This document shows positions 7,601 to 15,021 of a stretch of DNA of 19,822 nucleotides, piece by piece. Position 1 is the stretch's first letter. The number at the start of each line of letters is the position of its first letter. The position numbers and the translations under genes are program-made. Source of the DNA: an uncultured Clostridia bacterium. Lineage in GTDB: Bacteria; Bacillota; Clostridia; Oscillospirales; Oscillospiraceae. The DNA lies in assembly GCA_945946745.1 (NCBI GenBank), contig CAMEWZ010000008.1, positions 1-19,822 of the forward strand. Reading direction: 5' to 3'. Below the pieces are notes generated by a model that ran no database searches, had not been told where the DNA came from, and worked only from the letters and a program-made list of their open reading frames with translations.

Positions 7601-8009
7601 GGACGCGCTGGATATGGTGGTTTGGGTGATTGTGTTCTGTGCCGGTCTGTTGGCGGTTACTGTGCTGTATAACCTCACCAACATCAACATTAACGAACGG
7701 ATTCGGGAGATTGCCACCATCAAGGTTCTGGGCTTTAACGCCTCGGAAACGGCGGCCTATGTGTTCAAGGAGAATTTGGCGCTGACGGTAGTGGGAACGG
7801 CCTTGGGTCTGGTGTTCGGAAAGCTGCTGCTGATTTTCGTGATGAGTCAAATCAAAATCGACATGGTCTGGTTTAAGGTGCTGACCCAACCCCAGTCCTA
7901 TCTCTGGTCGGCTGTGCTGACGCTGCTGTCCGCGATTGTGGTGGATTTCATTTTCTATTTCAAGCTGGAAAAGATCAACATGGCCGAAGCACTGAAATCG
8001 GTGGAATAA
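4689..8009 (+). CDS. Large FtsX/MacB-type ABC permease with long coiled-coil ectodomain
   Basis: Membrane partner of the ATPase just upstream; 1106 aa. One hydrophobic helix lies near residues 22-42, followed by an extracellular domain (about 45-235). Next comes a roughly 310-residue Glu/Lys/Ala/Gln-rich coiled coil (about 237-550) with heptad-like repeats such as LKDAEQELKDAEQELEANRK. A first FtsX domain follows with helices near 582-603, 633-655 and 678-698, containing RMIDEERTQIGTLKALGYTNREIM. Then come a helix near 750-772, a second ectodomain, and a last FtsX domain with helices near 975-995, 1030-1050 and 1072-1092 (NERIREIATIKVLGF). Two FtsX domains on one chain suggest that one polypeptide supplies both halves of the pore. 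Starts at 4689 and 4695 are both possible. The coiled coil resembles those of YhgE/Pip-like exporters and may span the cell wall. The cargo is unknown. Confidence 0.9.
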   Translation: MVMKRNAMRKNLRQSIVKSFGRYIAIATIIALGAGVFVGLLMTKTDMVATGQVFMDQQNMFDLRAVSNYGWTEESVEGFAALEGVEAAEGVYYIDLIASTGNGAEDSVYRFYSLPKSVNQVALRGGRMPEADNECLADGFRNDDSVLGKTVTISRDNDPDSLDTVRYQTFTVVGYVATPLYMDMNRGTTSVGSGSIANYYFVPEGALDIEYYMEIDLKLAGEHAIYTEEYNHFLDASAERLKTEAETLSEKRFQEVKAEAEKEYEKGYKQYLDGVKEYEDGKAEAEQKLKDAEQELKDAEQELEANRKKLVDAGNQIEDGRKQVREGKLQLQANQTLLTQQLKQLSESIPLAQEDIAKAEQAIGMSGEALAAARAEADQEVASAQQDVSAAQQRVAQAQEKLNGIDPDKNPVEYELVNAELAIANEALSAAQSKLDRAQEKQSQLNALYAIYEPVSAALRSLLGYKSQMEAGLQQIEDNLELLNQKEDELDSAYHTLMVNWGKWGQGRDEIAEGWEDYEQAKLDAAKELADAEAELADAKEKLDDARDEIDAMDAPDLMLLDRNSNVGYCNLDSSSDIVAGVSRVFPVFFLLIASLVCITTMTRMIDEERTQIGTLKALGYTNREIMGKYLFYSGSGAVLGCGLGILAGSTVFPQIIWKAYCIMLHIQPDVVLTVNWPLALAVLLVYTAVMLYVTWSCCRRTLEEVPAELIRPKAPDSGKKILLEYLPFWKKISFLNKVTIRNIFRYRQRLAMMLVGIGGCTALLVTGFGLRDSISNVADYQFENVTKYDISVYFKEEPTQRQQEKFQKTIAEQADNAMLYHQSSVELEFDNRTKEIYLISGDNQLRDFLDLHKGNQPISLPGRNQVVLSAGVAENLGIAVGDVVILRNADLQSMELSVSGVYDNHVYNYAIVSPETIEAAWGAPPELQMAFVSIKEGEDVHALGAQISDLSFVMNVSVSEDMADMVMGMMDALDMVVWVIVFCAGLLAVTVLYNLTNININERIREIATIKVLGFNASETAAYVFKENLALTVVGTALGLVFGKLLLIFVMSQIKIDMVWFKVLTQPQSYLWSAVLTLLSAIVVDFIFYFKLEKINMAEALKSVE

Positions 8010-8017
8010 GCAAGCAG

Positions 8018-8047
8018 GAAGGGGCTGTCTGGCAAGACAGCCCCTTC
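8018..8047. terminator. Bidirectional terminator between the exporter and aromatic operons
   Basis: Perfect 13-bp stem GAAGGGGCTGTCT (8018-8030) with AGACAGCCCCTTC (8035-8047), GGCA tetraloop, between the convergent ends of the permease gene and aroQ. T-rich sequence (CTCTTTTT) follows on the plus side. The minus side has a weaker tail. Confidence 0.85.
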
Positions 8048-8062
8048 TATGTCTCTTTTTCG

Positions 8063-8506
8063 TCAAGAAATCCGATGCCTCAGCAGCGTATCCAGATACT
8101 CGATGGCCTCCCGATATCCTTCCAGGCCGTGCCCCTTGATGGTTTTGCAGCAGGCAAGTCCGGCATAGGAGATCTGCCGAAAGGACTCCCGGGCATCCAC
8201 ATCGGAGATATGAACCTCCACCGCCGGGATGGATACCGCTTTTAGGGCGTCCAAAATGGCGACAGAGGTGTGGGTGTAGGCGGCAGGGTTGATGACAATG
8301 CCGTCGACGTTGCCGTAGGCCCACTGAATTTTGTCCACAATGTCCCCCTCGTGGTTGGACTGAAACTGTTCCACTTGAATGCCCAGCTGGGCAGCGGTCT
8401 CGTCCAGAAGTGCCAGCAGGTCGGCGAAGGTATTTTTCCCGTAGATTCCTGGTTCCCGGATGCCCAGCATGTTGATGTTCGGGCCATTGATGACCAGTAT
8501 TTTCAT
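8063..8506 (-). CDS. aroQ: Type II 3-dehydroquinate dehydratase
   Basis: Third step of the shikimate pathway: dehydration of 3-dehydroquinate to 3-dehydroshikimate. The 147-aa product has the normal length of the dodecameric type II enzyme. Visible are NGPNINMLGIREPGIYG with catalytic Tyr22 and Arg17, NPAAYTHTSVAILDAL with Asn73, the catalytic His99 in EVHISD, and Arg110 in the ESFRQISY stretch. The flexible lid around residues 15-24 is intact. It is the last gene of the operon. Its ATG overlaps the stop of the aroE/aroK fusion by 4 nt (ATGA), with GGAGGGAG a few bases upstream. Confidence 0.97.
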   Translation of the reverse strand: MKILVINGPNINMLGIREPGIYGKNTFADLLALLDETAAQLGIQVEQFQSNHEGDIVDKIQWAYGNVDGIVINPAAYTHTSVAILDALKAVSIPAVEVHISDVDARESFRQISYAGLACCKTIKGHGLEGYREAIEYLDTLLRHRIS

Positions 8507-9729
8507 TTTGCTCCCTCCAAATGTGCCAAAATCGCGCTTACTGTGGCTTCAGGGGTGCCGTTATTGTCAGTGGAGAAGTCAGCAAACGCTTCATACAGAG
8601 GCTTGCGCTTGGTGTACATAACTCCCAGGTCATTGGCCAGGGACAGGGGGCGACCGTCGGTGGGAAGCATCTGGATATCCCGCTGGAGCCAAACTATGCT
8701 GCCGTTTTGGTGCAGCAGGGGATAGTTGCGCATTTGGGTGACACAGCCGCCGCCAGTGGCGATGACCAGGCCGGACTGCTGTCCCAGCGCCCCCAGAACC
8801 TGGGTTTCCCAATTCCGGAAAACGGCTTCTCCGTCCTCCGCGAAAATTTCCGGAATGGATTTTCCGGCCAACGCTTCGATTTCCGCATCCGCATCTACCA
8901 TTGGCCGCTCCAGCTTCTTTGCCAGCAGGGCGCCAATGGTGCTTTTCCCGCAGCCGGGCATACCGATTAGGACGATGTTCTGCATCTGCACGGACAGCTT
9001 CCGATGTACCGTTTCAATTAGATTGTCGCTCAGCTTTGTGCCGGTGAAATACTCGGCGGCCTCCTTGGCCTGGGCCACCAGCATCCACAGGCCGTTTTCA
9101 TGAGGAAGTCCCATGGCCTCGGCATCCAAAAGCAATTGGGTTCTGGCAGGATTGTAGATCACGTCCAGTACACCCTCCAGACGGGGAAACCGGTTTAAGT
9201 CCACAGGGGATACACCGGTTTTGGGGTACATCCCCACAGGGGTGGTGTTCACGATCACGGACGCGTCAGCATGAAGGTGCAGGTTTTCATAGTTATTCTC
9301 CCCGGAGCGGGAGATGATGACCACTTGAGCACCCAGATCGGTTAGCGCCTTGACGGCGGTGTTGGAGGTGCCGCCGCTGCCCAGGACGAGTACCTTTTTC
9401 CCGCCTACGGGAATACCGCTGCGCTTGACCAGGGAGGTAAAGCCGAAATAATCCGTATTGTGTCCAAACAGCGTACCATCCGGCCGACGGACGATGGTAT
9501 TCACGGAGCCCATCTTTTGGGCAGCGGGAGACAAGGCATCCAGGAAGGGAATGACGTCTTTTTTGTAGGGAATTGTCACATTCATGGCGGAATAATCCCC
9601 ATTTTTGACAAAGTCTCCCACTTCCTCCGGCTCTTTTTCAAACAGGTCGTAGGAATAATCTCCCAAATAGCTGTGGATTTGAGGAGAATAGCTATGCCCC
9701 AGCTTTCTGCCCAACAAGCCGCATTTCAT
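8503..9729 (-). CDS. aroE/aroK: Bifunctional shikimate dehydrogenase - shikimate kinase fusion
   Basis: A single 408-aa chain carrying two consecutive reactions: NADPH-dependent reduction of 3-dehydroshikimate to shikimate, then ATP-dependent phosphorylation to shikimate 3-phosphate. The AroE part (about 1-245) shows HSYSPQIH (Ser13/Ser15 shikimate site), NVTIPYKK with catalytic Lys56, SVNT (Asn77), HNTDYFGF with Asp93, and the nucleotide loop GSGGTSNTA (117-125). The AroK part (about 251-408) shows Walker A GMPGCGKST (256-264), DADAE (279-283), FRNWE with Arg305, GGG (326-328) and DGRPLS with Arg360. The start at 9729 is chosen because ATG overlaps the pheA stop (TGATG) with GAGGTGG upstream. 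An upstream in-frame start would run into pheA. The joining linker is short, and no stop or frameshift separates the halves. Confidence 0.96.
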   Translation of the reverse strand: MKCGLLGRKLGHSYSPQIHSYLGDYSYDLFEKEPEEVGDFVKNGDYSAMNVTIPYKKDVIPFLDALSPAAQKMGSVNTIVRRPDGTLFGHNTDYFGFTSLVKRSGIPVGGKKVLVLGSGGTSNTAVKALTDLGAQVVIISRSGENNYENLHLHADASVIVNTTPVGMYPKTGVSPVDLNRFPRLEGVLDVIYNPARTQLLLDAEAMGLPHENGLWMLVAQAKEAAEYFTGTKLSDNLIETVHRKLSVQMQNIVLIGMPGCGKSTIGALLAKKLERPMVDADAEIEALAGKSIPEIFAEDGEAVFRNWETQVLGALGQQSGLVIATGGGCVTQMRNYPLLHQNGSIVWLQRDIQMLPTDGRPLSLANDLGVMYTKRKPLYEAFADFSTDNNGTPEATVSAILAHLEGAK

Positions 9730-10871
9730 CAAACCACCTCGGTGTAGCTGCCCAAATACTTGAATTCCTCGCAAAGCTCATCCAGTTCGCACATGAGCTG
9801 AACAAATTCCTCGGAATAGATGGAGGTTTCCAGGTCGAAATAGAACATGAACTCAAATTCCCGGTCGGGAATGGGGCGGGATTCCAGCTTGGTGACGTTG
9901 ATGCCCAGGGTGTAAAGCCGGGCCAGGACCTTGTACAGCGCGCCGGGCTTGTGGTTTAGGATCATCATGATGCTCGTCTTGTCAGAGCCGGGATAGATTT
10001 CCAGATTTTTGCTGATGCAGATAAACCGGGTGCGGTTGTTGCCCTTGTCCTGGACGGAGGCGGCCAGGCATTCCAGGCCATACAGTTCCGCGCAGGCCCG
10101 GCTACTCAGAGCGGCCACATCCTTGCGGCCAGACTTTGCCACCATTTCCGCGGCAATGGCGGTGTTCCCCACAGGAATGATGTTGACACCGGGAAGGGAT
10201 TGCAGGAAGTCGCCGCACTGGTTAATGGCCTGCTCATGGGAGTAGACCTCCTTGATATCGCTGAGCTTGGTGCCGGGATTCACCAGCAGGTTGTGATCCA
10301 CCTTCAGCCGGAAGGTGCGGACGATGGAGAAATTGTGCTGGATCATCAGGTCATAGACCTTCTTCACGGAACCGGCGGTGGAGTTTTCAATGGGCAGGAT
10401 GCCATATTGGCACATGCCCTGCTCAATGGCGGTGAACACCGCCTCGAAGTTCTTGAAATACAGGATGAAGGGATTTTTGAAGATCTTCTCACAGGCGATC
10501 TGGGAGTAAGCGCCCTCCACACCCTGGCAGGCCACCATGGGGGCCTGGGGGAACAGCTTGGGGGTCTGCTCGATGGCCTGGGTGATCTCGTCGTACAGGG
10601 GGCTGACCTTGCCGCTGCGCTTGCTTTGATAGCTGCGGCTTAGTTCAAACAGCATGGAATACAATACCCGGGTGTAGTTGGCCATGTCCGGCCCTGCCTT
10701 TTCGGCCACATCCTGAAGCTTTGCCCGCTCCCGGGCGGGGACAAAAATGGGGGTGCCGGTCTGCTTTTTGCAGTCGGCGATTTTGGCGGCCACGTCCATC
10801 CGGGCGCAGAAGAGGCGCACCAGCTCGTCGTCAATTTTGTCGATGTCCTGGCGCAGTTCATTCAGTTCCAT
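9729..10871 (-). CDS. pheA: Bifunctional chorismate mutase - prephenate dehydratase
   Basis: Converts chorismate to prephenate and then to phenylpyruvate, the committed route to phenylalanine. The 380-aa protein has three parts. The AroQ-type chorismate mutase (1-87) has LRQDIDKIDDELVRLFCARM and an active-site Lys around 35. The prephenate dehydratase domain (about 112-288) has QGVEGAYS, GILPIENSTAGSV and the signature NNRTRF (278-283). The C-terminal ACT domain (about 300-376) has HKPGALYKVLARL and ESRPIP, the motifs that bind Phe for feedback inhibition. The SD lies inside the end of aroC (AGGAGGAAATG), and only 3 nt separate the two genes. Allosteric control by Phe is known for the family and is inferred here. 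Confidence 0.97.
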   Translation of the reverse strand: MELNELRQDIDKIDDELVRLFCARMDVAAKIADCKKQTGTPIFVPARERAKLQDVAEKAGPDMANYTRVLYSMLFELSRSYQSKRSGKVSPLYDEITQAIEQTPKLFPQAPMVACQGVEGAYSQIACEKIFKNPFILYFKNFEAVFTAIEQGMCQYGILPIENSTAGSVKKVYDLMIQHNFSIVRTFRLKVDHNLLVNPGTKLSDIKEVYSHEQAINQCGDFLQSLPGVNIIPVGNTAIAAEMVAKSGRKDVAALSSRACAELYGLECLAASVQDKGNNRTRFICISKNLEIYPGSDKTSIMMILNHKPGALYKVLARLYTLGINVTKLESRPIPDREFEFMFYFDLETSIYSEEFVQLMCELDELCEEFKYLGSYTEVV

Positions 10872-10874
10872 TTT

Positions 10875-11969
10875 TCATTTCCTCCTAGTTGTCTGGGTAT
10901 TGCCCAGTATTAGGTCATAGATTGCGATGGCTGCGGCGGCTTCCACCACCGGAACGGCCCGGGGAACGATGCAGGGATCGTGGCGGCCTTTCACTGCCAG
11001 CTCCGTTTCCTCCATCCGGCTCAAGGAAACGCTCTGCTGCTGGCGGGAAATGGAGGGGGTGGGTTTGATCGTTGTCCGGAAAATCACTGGCATTCCATTG
11101 GTGATACCGCCCAAAATGCCACCAGCGTTGTTGGTCAAGGTGACAATTCTACCGCCCTCTATAGAAAAAGCATCGTTGCACTGGCTTCCCCGCAGAGAAC
11201 CTGCGGCGCGTCCAACGCCAAACTCCACAGCCTTCACGGCAGGGATCCCATAAACGATCTGGGCGATGCGGCTTTCCACACCGCCGAACATGGGTTCACC
11301 GAGTCCGGCAGGCAGTCCGGTGATGTAGCACTCGATGACACCGCCAACGCTTTCTCCCTCCGCCCGGGCCTGGGCGATTTTTTGGCGCATCCGCTCCCCG
11401 GCGGCAGGGGAGAAAACGGGGAAATCCTTACCAATCAACTCCAGCTGGGGATTCAACGGGTCAAGGGCGATCTCATCATCGACTTCTCCCGCGATTGCCG
11501 CAATGCGGGCGTCGACGCGGATACCCATTTCCGCCAGCCACTGCTTACACAGCCCGCCGGCAATGCACAGGGGCGCCGTCAGCCGCCCGGAGAAATGTCC
11601 GCCGCCGGCAGCGTCCTGAAAGCCGCCGTACTTAACCTGGGCGGTGTAATCCGCGTGGCCGGGCCGGGGACAGTCACGCAGGTTGGCGTAATCCCCGGAG
11701 CGGGTGTTCTTGTTGTAGATCACAGCGGCGATGGGAGCGCCGCAGGTAAAGCCGTCCAGAAGGCCGCTTAAAAACTCCGGCCGATCCTCCTCCCGCCGGG
11801 GAGTGGACCAATTGTTCTGACCGGGTGCCCGTCGGTTGAGGAAAACCTGTAACACTTCCAAATCTACAGGCAGCCCAGCGGGGATGCCGTCCAGAGTCAT
11901 GCCGATGGCCTGGCCGTGGGATTGACCGAAAATGGACAATTTCAAATTTTCACCGTAGGTACTGCTCAT
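10875..11969 (-). CDS. aroC: Chorismate synthase
   Basis: Last common step: FMNH2-dependent elimination of phosphate from EPSP to give chorismate. The 364-aa product shows the family blocks GQSHGQAIGMTLDGIPAG near the N-terminus, RRAPGQNNWSTPRREEDRPEFLSGL, CPRPGHADYTAQVKYGG, and DAAGGGHFSGRLTAP. That last block is a clostridial variant of the usual GGGRxSARET signature. GVGRAAGSLRGSQCND and NNAGGILGGITNGMPVIFRTTIKPTPSI follow. The family needs reduced flavin, so a flavin reductase must come from elsewhere because none is encoded in the operon. ATG at 11969 is preceded by AGGAGG (complement 11975-11980), which itself lies inside the end of aroA. The first 20 nt overlap aroA. Confidence 0.97.
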   Translation of the reverse strand: MSSTYGENLKLSIFGQSHGQAIGMTLDGIPAGLPVDLEVLQVFLNRRAPGQNNWSTPRREEDRPEFLSGLLDGFTCGAPIAAVIYNKNTRSGDYANLRDCPRPGHADYTAQVKYGGFQDAAGGGHFSGRLTAPLCIAGGLCKQWLAEMGIRVDARIAAIAGEVDDEIALDPLNPQLELIGKDFPVFSPAAGERMRQKIAQARAEGESVGGVIECYITGLPAGLGEPMFGGVESRIAQIVYGIPAVKAVEFGVGRAAGSLRGSQCNDAFSIEGGRIVTLTNNAGGILGGITNGMPVIFRTTIKPTPSISRQQQSVSLSRMEETELAVKGRHDPCIVPRAVPVVEAAAAIAIYDLILGNTQTTRRK

Positions 11970-13140
11970 AGTTTCCTCCTAAACGGGCGTATTCTTCCCA
12001 GAATTGGGGATAGGACTTTTCCACGCACTGTGCTCCCAAAATGGTGACCGGTTTCTGGCAGGCGGTGGCGGCAATGGCGGCGGACATGGCAATGCGGTGG
12101 TCGTTGACAGCATCCACCGTGCCGCCGGTAAGGCCGGTTCCGTATACCGTAAGGCTGTTTTCCTCCGCTTCCGCTCTGCCCCCCAGGGCCTCCAGCATGG
12201 CAATCACCGAGGCCACCCGGTCGGATTCCTTCAGTCGCAGCCGCCGGATGTTCGTAAACACCGCGCCATGCTTGCAGGCCGCTGTGACAGCGAGGATCGG
12301 TACCAGATCGGGGATATCGGCGGCGGAAATCTCAGGGGCGCCGCGATCCAGCCGGGGCAGGATGTCGATCACGGCCCGATCCCCCTGGGAGGATTGGGCG
12401 TTTAGACCATGAATGGACAATTCACTTCCCAGGTCGTTGGCGGCCAGGAAAAAGGCGCCGTTGCTCCAATCTCCTTCCACCCGGAGATAGCCGGGAGAAT
12501 GGAATTTCCGGGTTCCGGGATGTTCCGGATCCGCGTGGAACCGGGCGATGGCTTCTTTGGTCATGCGGATATAGGGCTGGGATTCCACATTTCCGGTGAT
12601 GACCAGGTCGCTTGGCCCATCCAGCAGCGACAGGGCAAACAGCAGCCCGGTGATGTACTGGCTGGATACGCCGCCATCGATGGAATAGCGTCCGGTTCGG
12701 AGATTTCCGGTGCAGCGGATGGTATCCGCTGTGGGACGGGACAGTGTGCATCCCATCCGCTCCATTTCCTCCCACAGGGGAGACAGGGGGCGCTGGGGCA
12801 GCCGCCCAGCCATGACAAAGGTAGCGTCCACGCCCAGTGCCCCCGCCACAGGCAGCAGAAAGCGAAGGGTGGAGCCGCTTTCGCAGCAATTCAGTATGGC
12901 GCTTTCCGGCACGGTTGTGACGGGGAACACCGTGTAGCCGGAGTCTGTCCGGGTGATCTGCGCCCCGATGGCACACAGGCATTCTGCCGTGGCGGTGATG
13001 TCCCGGTTGGTTTCGGAGCAGACAAGCTGGGTGGGTCTGTCCGAGAAAGCGGCGCAGATCAGCAGCCGGTGGGCCTGGGATTTGGAGGGGATGACGGTTA
13101 TGTCTCCCCGCAGGCACCGGGGACGAATGGTAATATCCAT
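11950..13140 (-). CDS. aroA: 3-phosphoshikimate 1-carboxyvinyltransferase (EPSP synthase)
   Basis: Transfers the enolpyruvyl group of PEP to shikimate 3-phosphate. The 396-aa protein has the two inverted alpha/beta domains of the family. Landmarks are PSKSQAHRLLICAA with Lys20 and Arg25, CESGSTLRFLLP, GRLPQRPLSPL, SSQYITGLLFAL, DWSNGAFFLAA, the catalytic Asp region ADIPDLVPILAV, RLRLKESDRV and NDHRIAMSAAIA. The N-terminal SKSQAHR replaces the SKSxSHR of the better-known enterobacterial enzymes; I do not infer inhibitor sensitivity from this. It begins 1 nt after the aroB stop, and its last codons double as the aroC Shine-Dalgarno and start. Slightly shorter than the ~427-aa enterobacterial enzyme but complete. 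Confidence 0.97.
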   Translation of the reverse strand: MDITIRPRCLRGDITVIPSKSQAHRLLICAAFSDRPTQLVCSETNRDITATAECLCAIGAQITRTDSGYTVFPVTTVPESAILNCCESGSTLRFLLPVAGALGVDATFVMAGRLPQRPLSPLWEEMERMGCTLSRPTADTIRCTGNLRTGRYSIDGGVSSQYITGLLFALSLLDGPSDLVITGNVESQPYIRMTKEAIARFHADPEHPGTRKFHSPGYLRVEGDWSNGAFFLAANDLGSELSIHGLNAQSSQGDRAVIDILPRLDRGAPEISAADIPDLVPILAVTAACKHGAVFTNIRRLRLKESDRVASVIAMLEALGGRAEAEENSLTVYGTGLTGGTVDAVNDHRIAMSAAIAATACQKPVTILGAQCVEKSYPQFWEEYARLGGNYEQYLR

Positions 13141-13141
13141 A

Positions 13142-14194
13142 TCAAAGACCTGCCTGGATGAAGGATTTCAGATTGTCGATGGGGGTGGGAACGATAGCGC
13201 AATCTCCGATTGCTTGGGGGACAATCAAATGGACGGTACTGCCGGAGCGTTTTTTGTCGGAAAGGGTATAGGTAAAAAGATCCTCCGCAGTATATTGCGT
13301 GGTGGTGGGAAGACCGAATTTTTCCAATACCGCCAATACACGGTCACAGGTATCCCCATCGCACATACCACGCTGGGCAGCGGCCCGGGTGACGATGGCC
13401 ATGCCGATGGCGACGGCTTTTCCGTGGGAAAGGCCAAAATGGCTTTTGGCCTCCACGCCGTGGCCGATGGTGTGGCCCAGGTTCAGCTTCATCCGCTTCC
13501 CGGTGTCAAATTCGTCCTCCATCACCACGTCCCGCTTCAGCCCCACGCACCGGGTGATGACCGCTTCCCGGTCAAAGGAAAGCCCTTTTTCTTCCAGATG
13601 GGAAAACAGCACCGGATCGTAGAGAATGCCGTATTTGATGACCTCGGCGCAGCCGTCCCGGAAAATATCCTGGGGCAGGGAATGGAGGGTGTCGGTGTCG
13701 CACAGCACCAGGCTGGGCTGGCAAAAGGCTCCGGCCAGATTTTTGCCCGCAGGCAGATCGATGGCGGTTTTACCACCCACGGAGGAATCCACCGCCGCCA
13801 GCAATGTAGTGGGCACCTGGATAAACCGGATGCCCCGGAGGAAGGTGGCCGCTGCGAAGCCTGCCAGATCGCCAACTACGCCGCCCCCCAGGGCTACGAT
13901 CAAGTCGGAACGGGTCAGCTGGTTTTCCGCCAGAAAGTTGAGAAGTTCCAGAAAAACCTGGCCGTTCTTCCTTTCTTCACCTGCCGGAAATACGAAGGAA
14001 ACCACTTGAAATCCGGTACTTTCCAGGCTTTGTACGGCGGTATTTCCGTAAATGGGGTAAACGGAGGACTCGCTGACCACGCAGACCTTCTGTGCTTTTC
14101 CCAGCTTTTTCGCTTCTGCTCCCAGGGTGGAGAGCAGTCCGCTGCCAATGAGAATGTCATAGGTTTTGGAGGCGGCTACGGTGACGGTTTTCAT
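13142..14194 (-). CDS. aroB: 3-dehydroquinate synthase
   Basis: Second shikimate step: NAD- and metal-dependent cyclisation of DAHP to 3-dehydroquinate. The 350-aa product has the NAD loop GGGVVGD (103-109), QVPTTLLAAVDSSVGGKTAID (126-146), metal ligand Glu184 in CAEVIKYG, the LGHTIGHGVE block (His241 as metal ligand, His245 as catalytic His) and His257 in LSHGKAVAIGM. All catalytic residues are present. The start overlaps the tyrA stop by 4 nt (ATGA) and has the strongest internal SD of the operon, GAGGAGGT, 6 nt upstream (complement 14201-14207). Confidence 0.97.
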   Translation of the reverse strand: MKTVTVAASKTYDILIGSGLLSTLGAEAKKLGKAQKVCVVSESSVYPIYGNTAVQSLESTGFQVVSFVFPAGEERKNGQVFLELLNFLAENQLTRSDLIVALGGGVVGDLAGFAAATFLRGIRFIQVPTTLLAAVDSSVGGKTAIDLPAGKNLAGAFCQPSLVLCDTDTLHSLPQDIFRDGCAEVIKYGILYDPVLFSHLEEKGLSFDREAVITRCVGLKRDVVMEDEFDTGKRMKLNLGHTIGHGVEAKSHFGLSHGKAVAIGMAIVTRAAAQRGMCDGDTCDRVLAVLEKFGLPTTTQYTAEDLFTYTLSDKKRSGSTVHLIVPQAIGDCAIVPTPIDNLKSFIQAGL

Positions 14195-15021
14195 CCGTCC
14201 ACCTCCTCTTTCCTCTTTTTGCCCTCGTCCAGCAGGGCAACCAGGGTTTCCATATCCTCTGCCGCGATGGCGTCCCGGTAGGCCTTCAAGTTGTCCAGAT
14301 AGGTGTCCAACTCAAACAGAACATTCTCCTTGTTGTCCAGGAACAGCTCCGCCCACATCTGGGGATTCAGCCAGGCGACTCTGGTTAGATCCTTGTAGCT
14401 TCCGGCAGAGAAGCCCTTGTGCTTCAAGGCGGTGGGGGACTTGATAAAGGCGTTGCTCAAAATATGGGGCATCTGGGAGGTAAAGGCGATCATTTTGTCG
14501 TGCTCTTGAGCCGTTGTGACAGAATAAGATCCAAAATGGCAGGGCCGCAGGGCCTCCTTTGCCCGATCCAGAAGATGGATATCGTCAAACACCGGCGGCA
14601 CCAGTACCATAGGCGCGCCTTCAAACAGATCCGCCCGGCTGTATTTAAAGCCGGAGAACTGGGATCCGGCCATAGGGTGGCCGCCGATAAAGGTAAAGCC
14701 ATATTGCTGTGCCAGGGGGAAGCATCGGCGGCAGACCTCCGTCTTAATGCCGCAGCAGTCAATCACCAGGGTGTTTTTGGATACCAGAGGGGCGTTCTTT
14801 TCCAGCCAGGAGGCGCTGCCGTCGGGATAGATGGCCAGCAGGATCAAGTCGCACTCCGGGATGGTTTCCTCGTTCAGCTTTCCGTGAACGGCCCCCGCCA
14901 GCATGGCGAAGGAGAGCATGGCCTCCTTGCGCTGAATGGCATAGACGGTATGCCCTTCCAGGGCGTAGGCCCTGGCCAGAGAACCGCCGATCAATCCCAA
15001 ACCTAAAATACCGACCTTCAT
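14191..15021 (-). CDS. tyrA: Prephenate dehydrogenase
   Basis: Oxidative decarboxylation of prephenate to 4-hydroxyphenylpyruvate, the committed step to tyrosine. The 276-aa protein starts with the nucleotide loop GLGLIGGS (7-14). It has GGHPMAGSQFSGF with His115, SVTTAQEHDKMIAFTSQMPH with catalytic His186, and the all-helical C-terminal dimerisation domain (FSAGSYKDLTRVAWLNPQMW). There is no fused chorismate mutase and no C-terminal ACT domain, so prephenate must come from the mutase of PheA and feedback control by Tyr may rest elsewhere. Its ATG overlaps the DAHP synthase stop by 4 nt. The SD is modest (TGAGG, about 7 nt upstream), consistent with coupling to the preceding gene. Confidence 0.95.
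   Translation of the reverse strand: MKVGILGLGLIGGSLARAYALEGHTVYAIQRKEAMLSFAMLAGAVHGKLNEETIPECDLILLAIYPDGSASWLEKNAPLVSKNTLVIDCCGIKTEVCRRCFPLAQQYGFTFIGGHPMAGSQFSGFKYSRADLFEGAPMVLVPPVFDDIHLLDRAKEALRPCHFGSYSVTTAQEHDKMIAFTSQMPHILSNAFIKSPTALKHKGFSAGSYKDLTRVAWLNPQMWAELFLDNKENVLFELDTYLDNLKAYRDAIAAEDMETLVALLDEGKKRKEEVDG

Noticed and set aside
6894..8324. Long open frame on the minus strand opposite the permease gene (476 codons)
   Set aside because: Antisense shadow of a gene with strong family match; His/Gln/Gly-rich composition with no recognisable domain or start signal.
12953..14281. Long plus-strand open frame opposite aroA/aroB (442 codons)
   Set aside because: Lies fully antisense to well-identified enzymes, with no ribosome binding site and no family resemblance.
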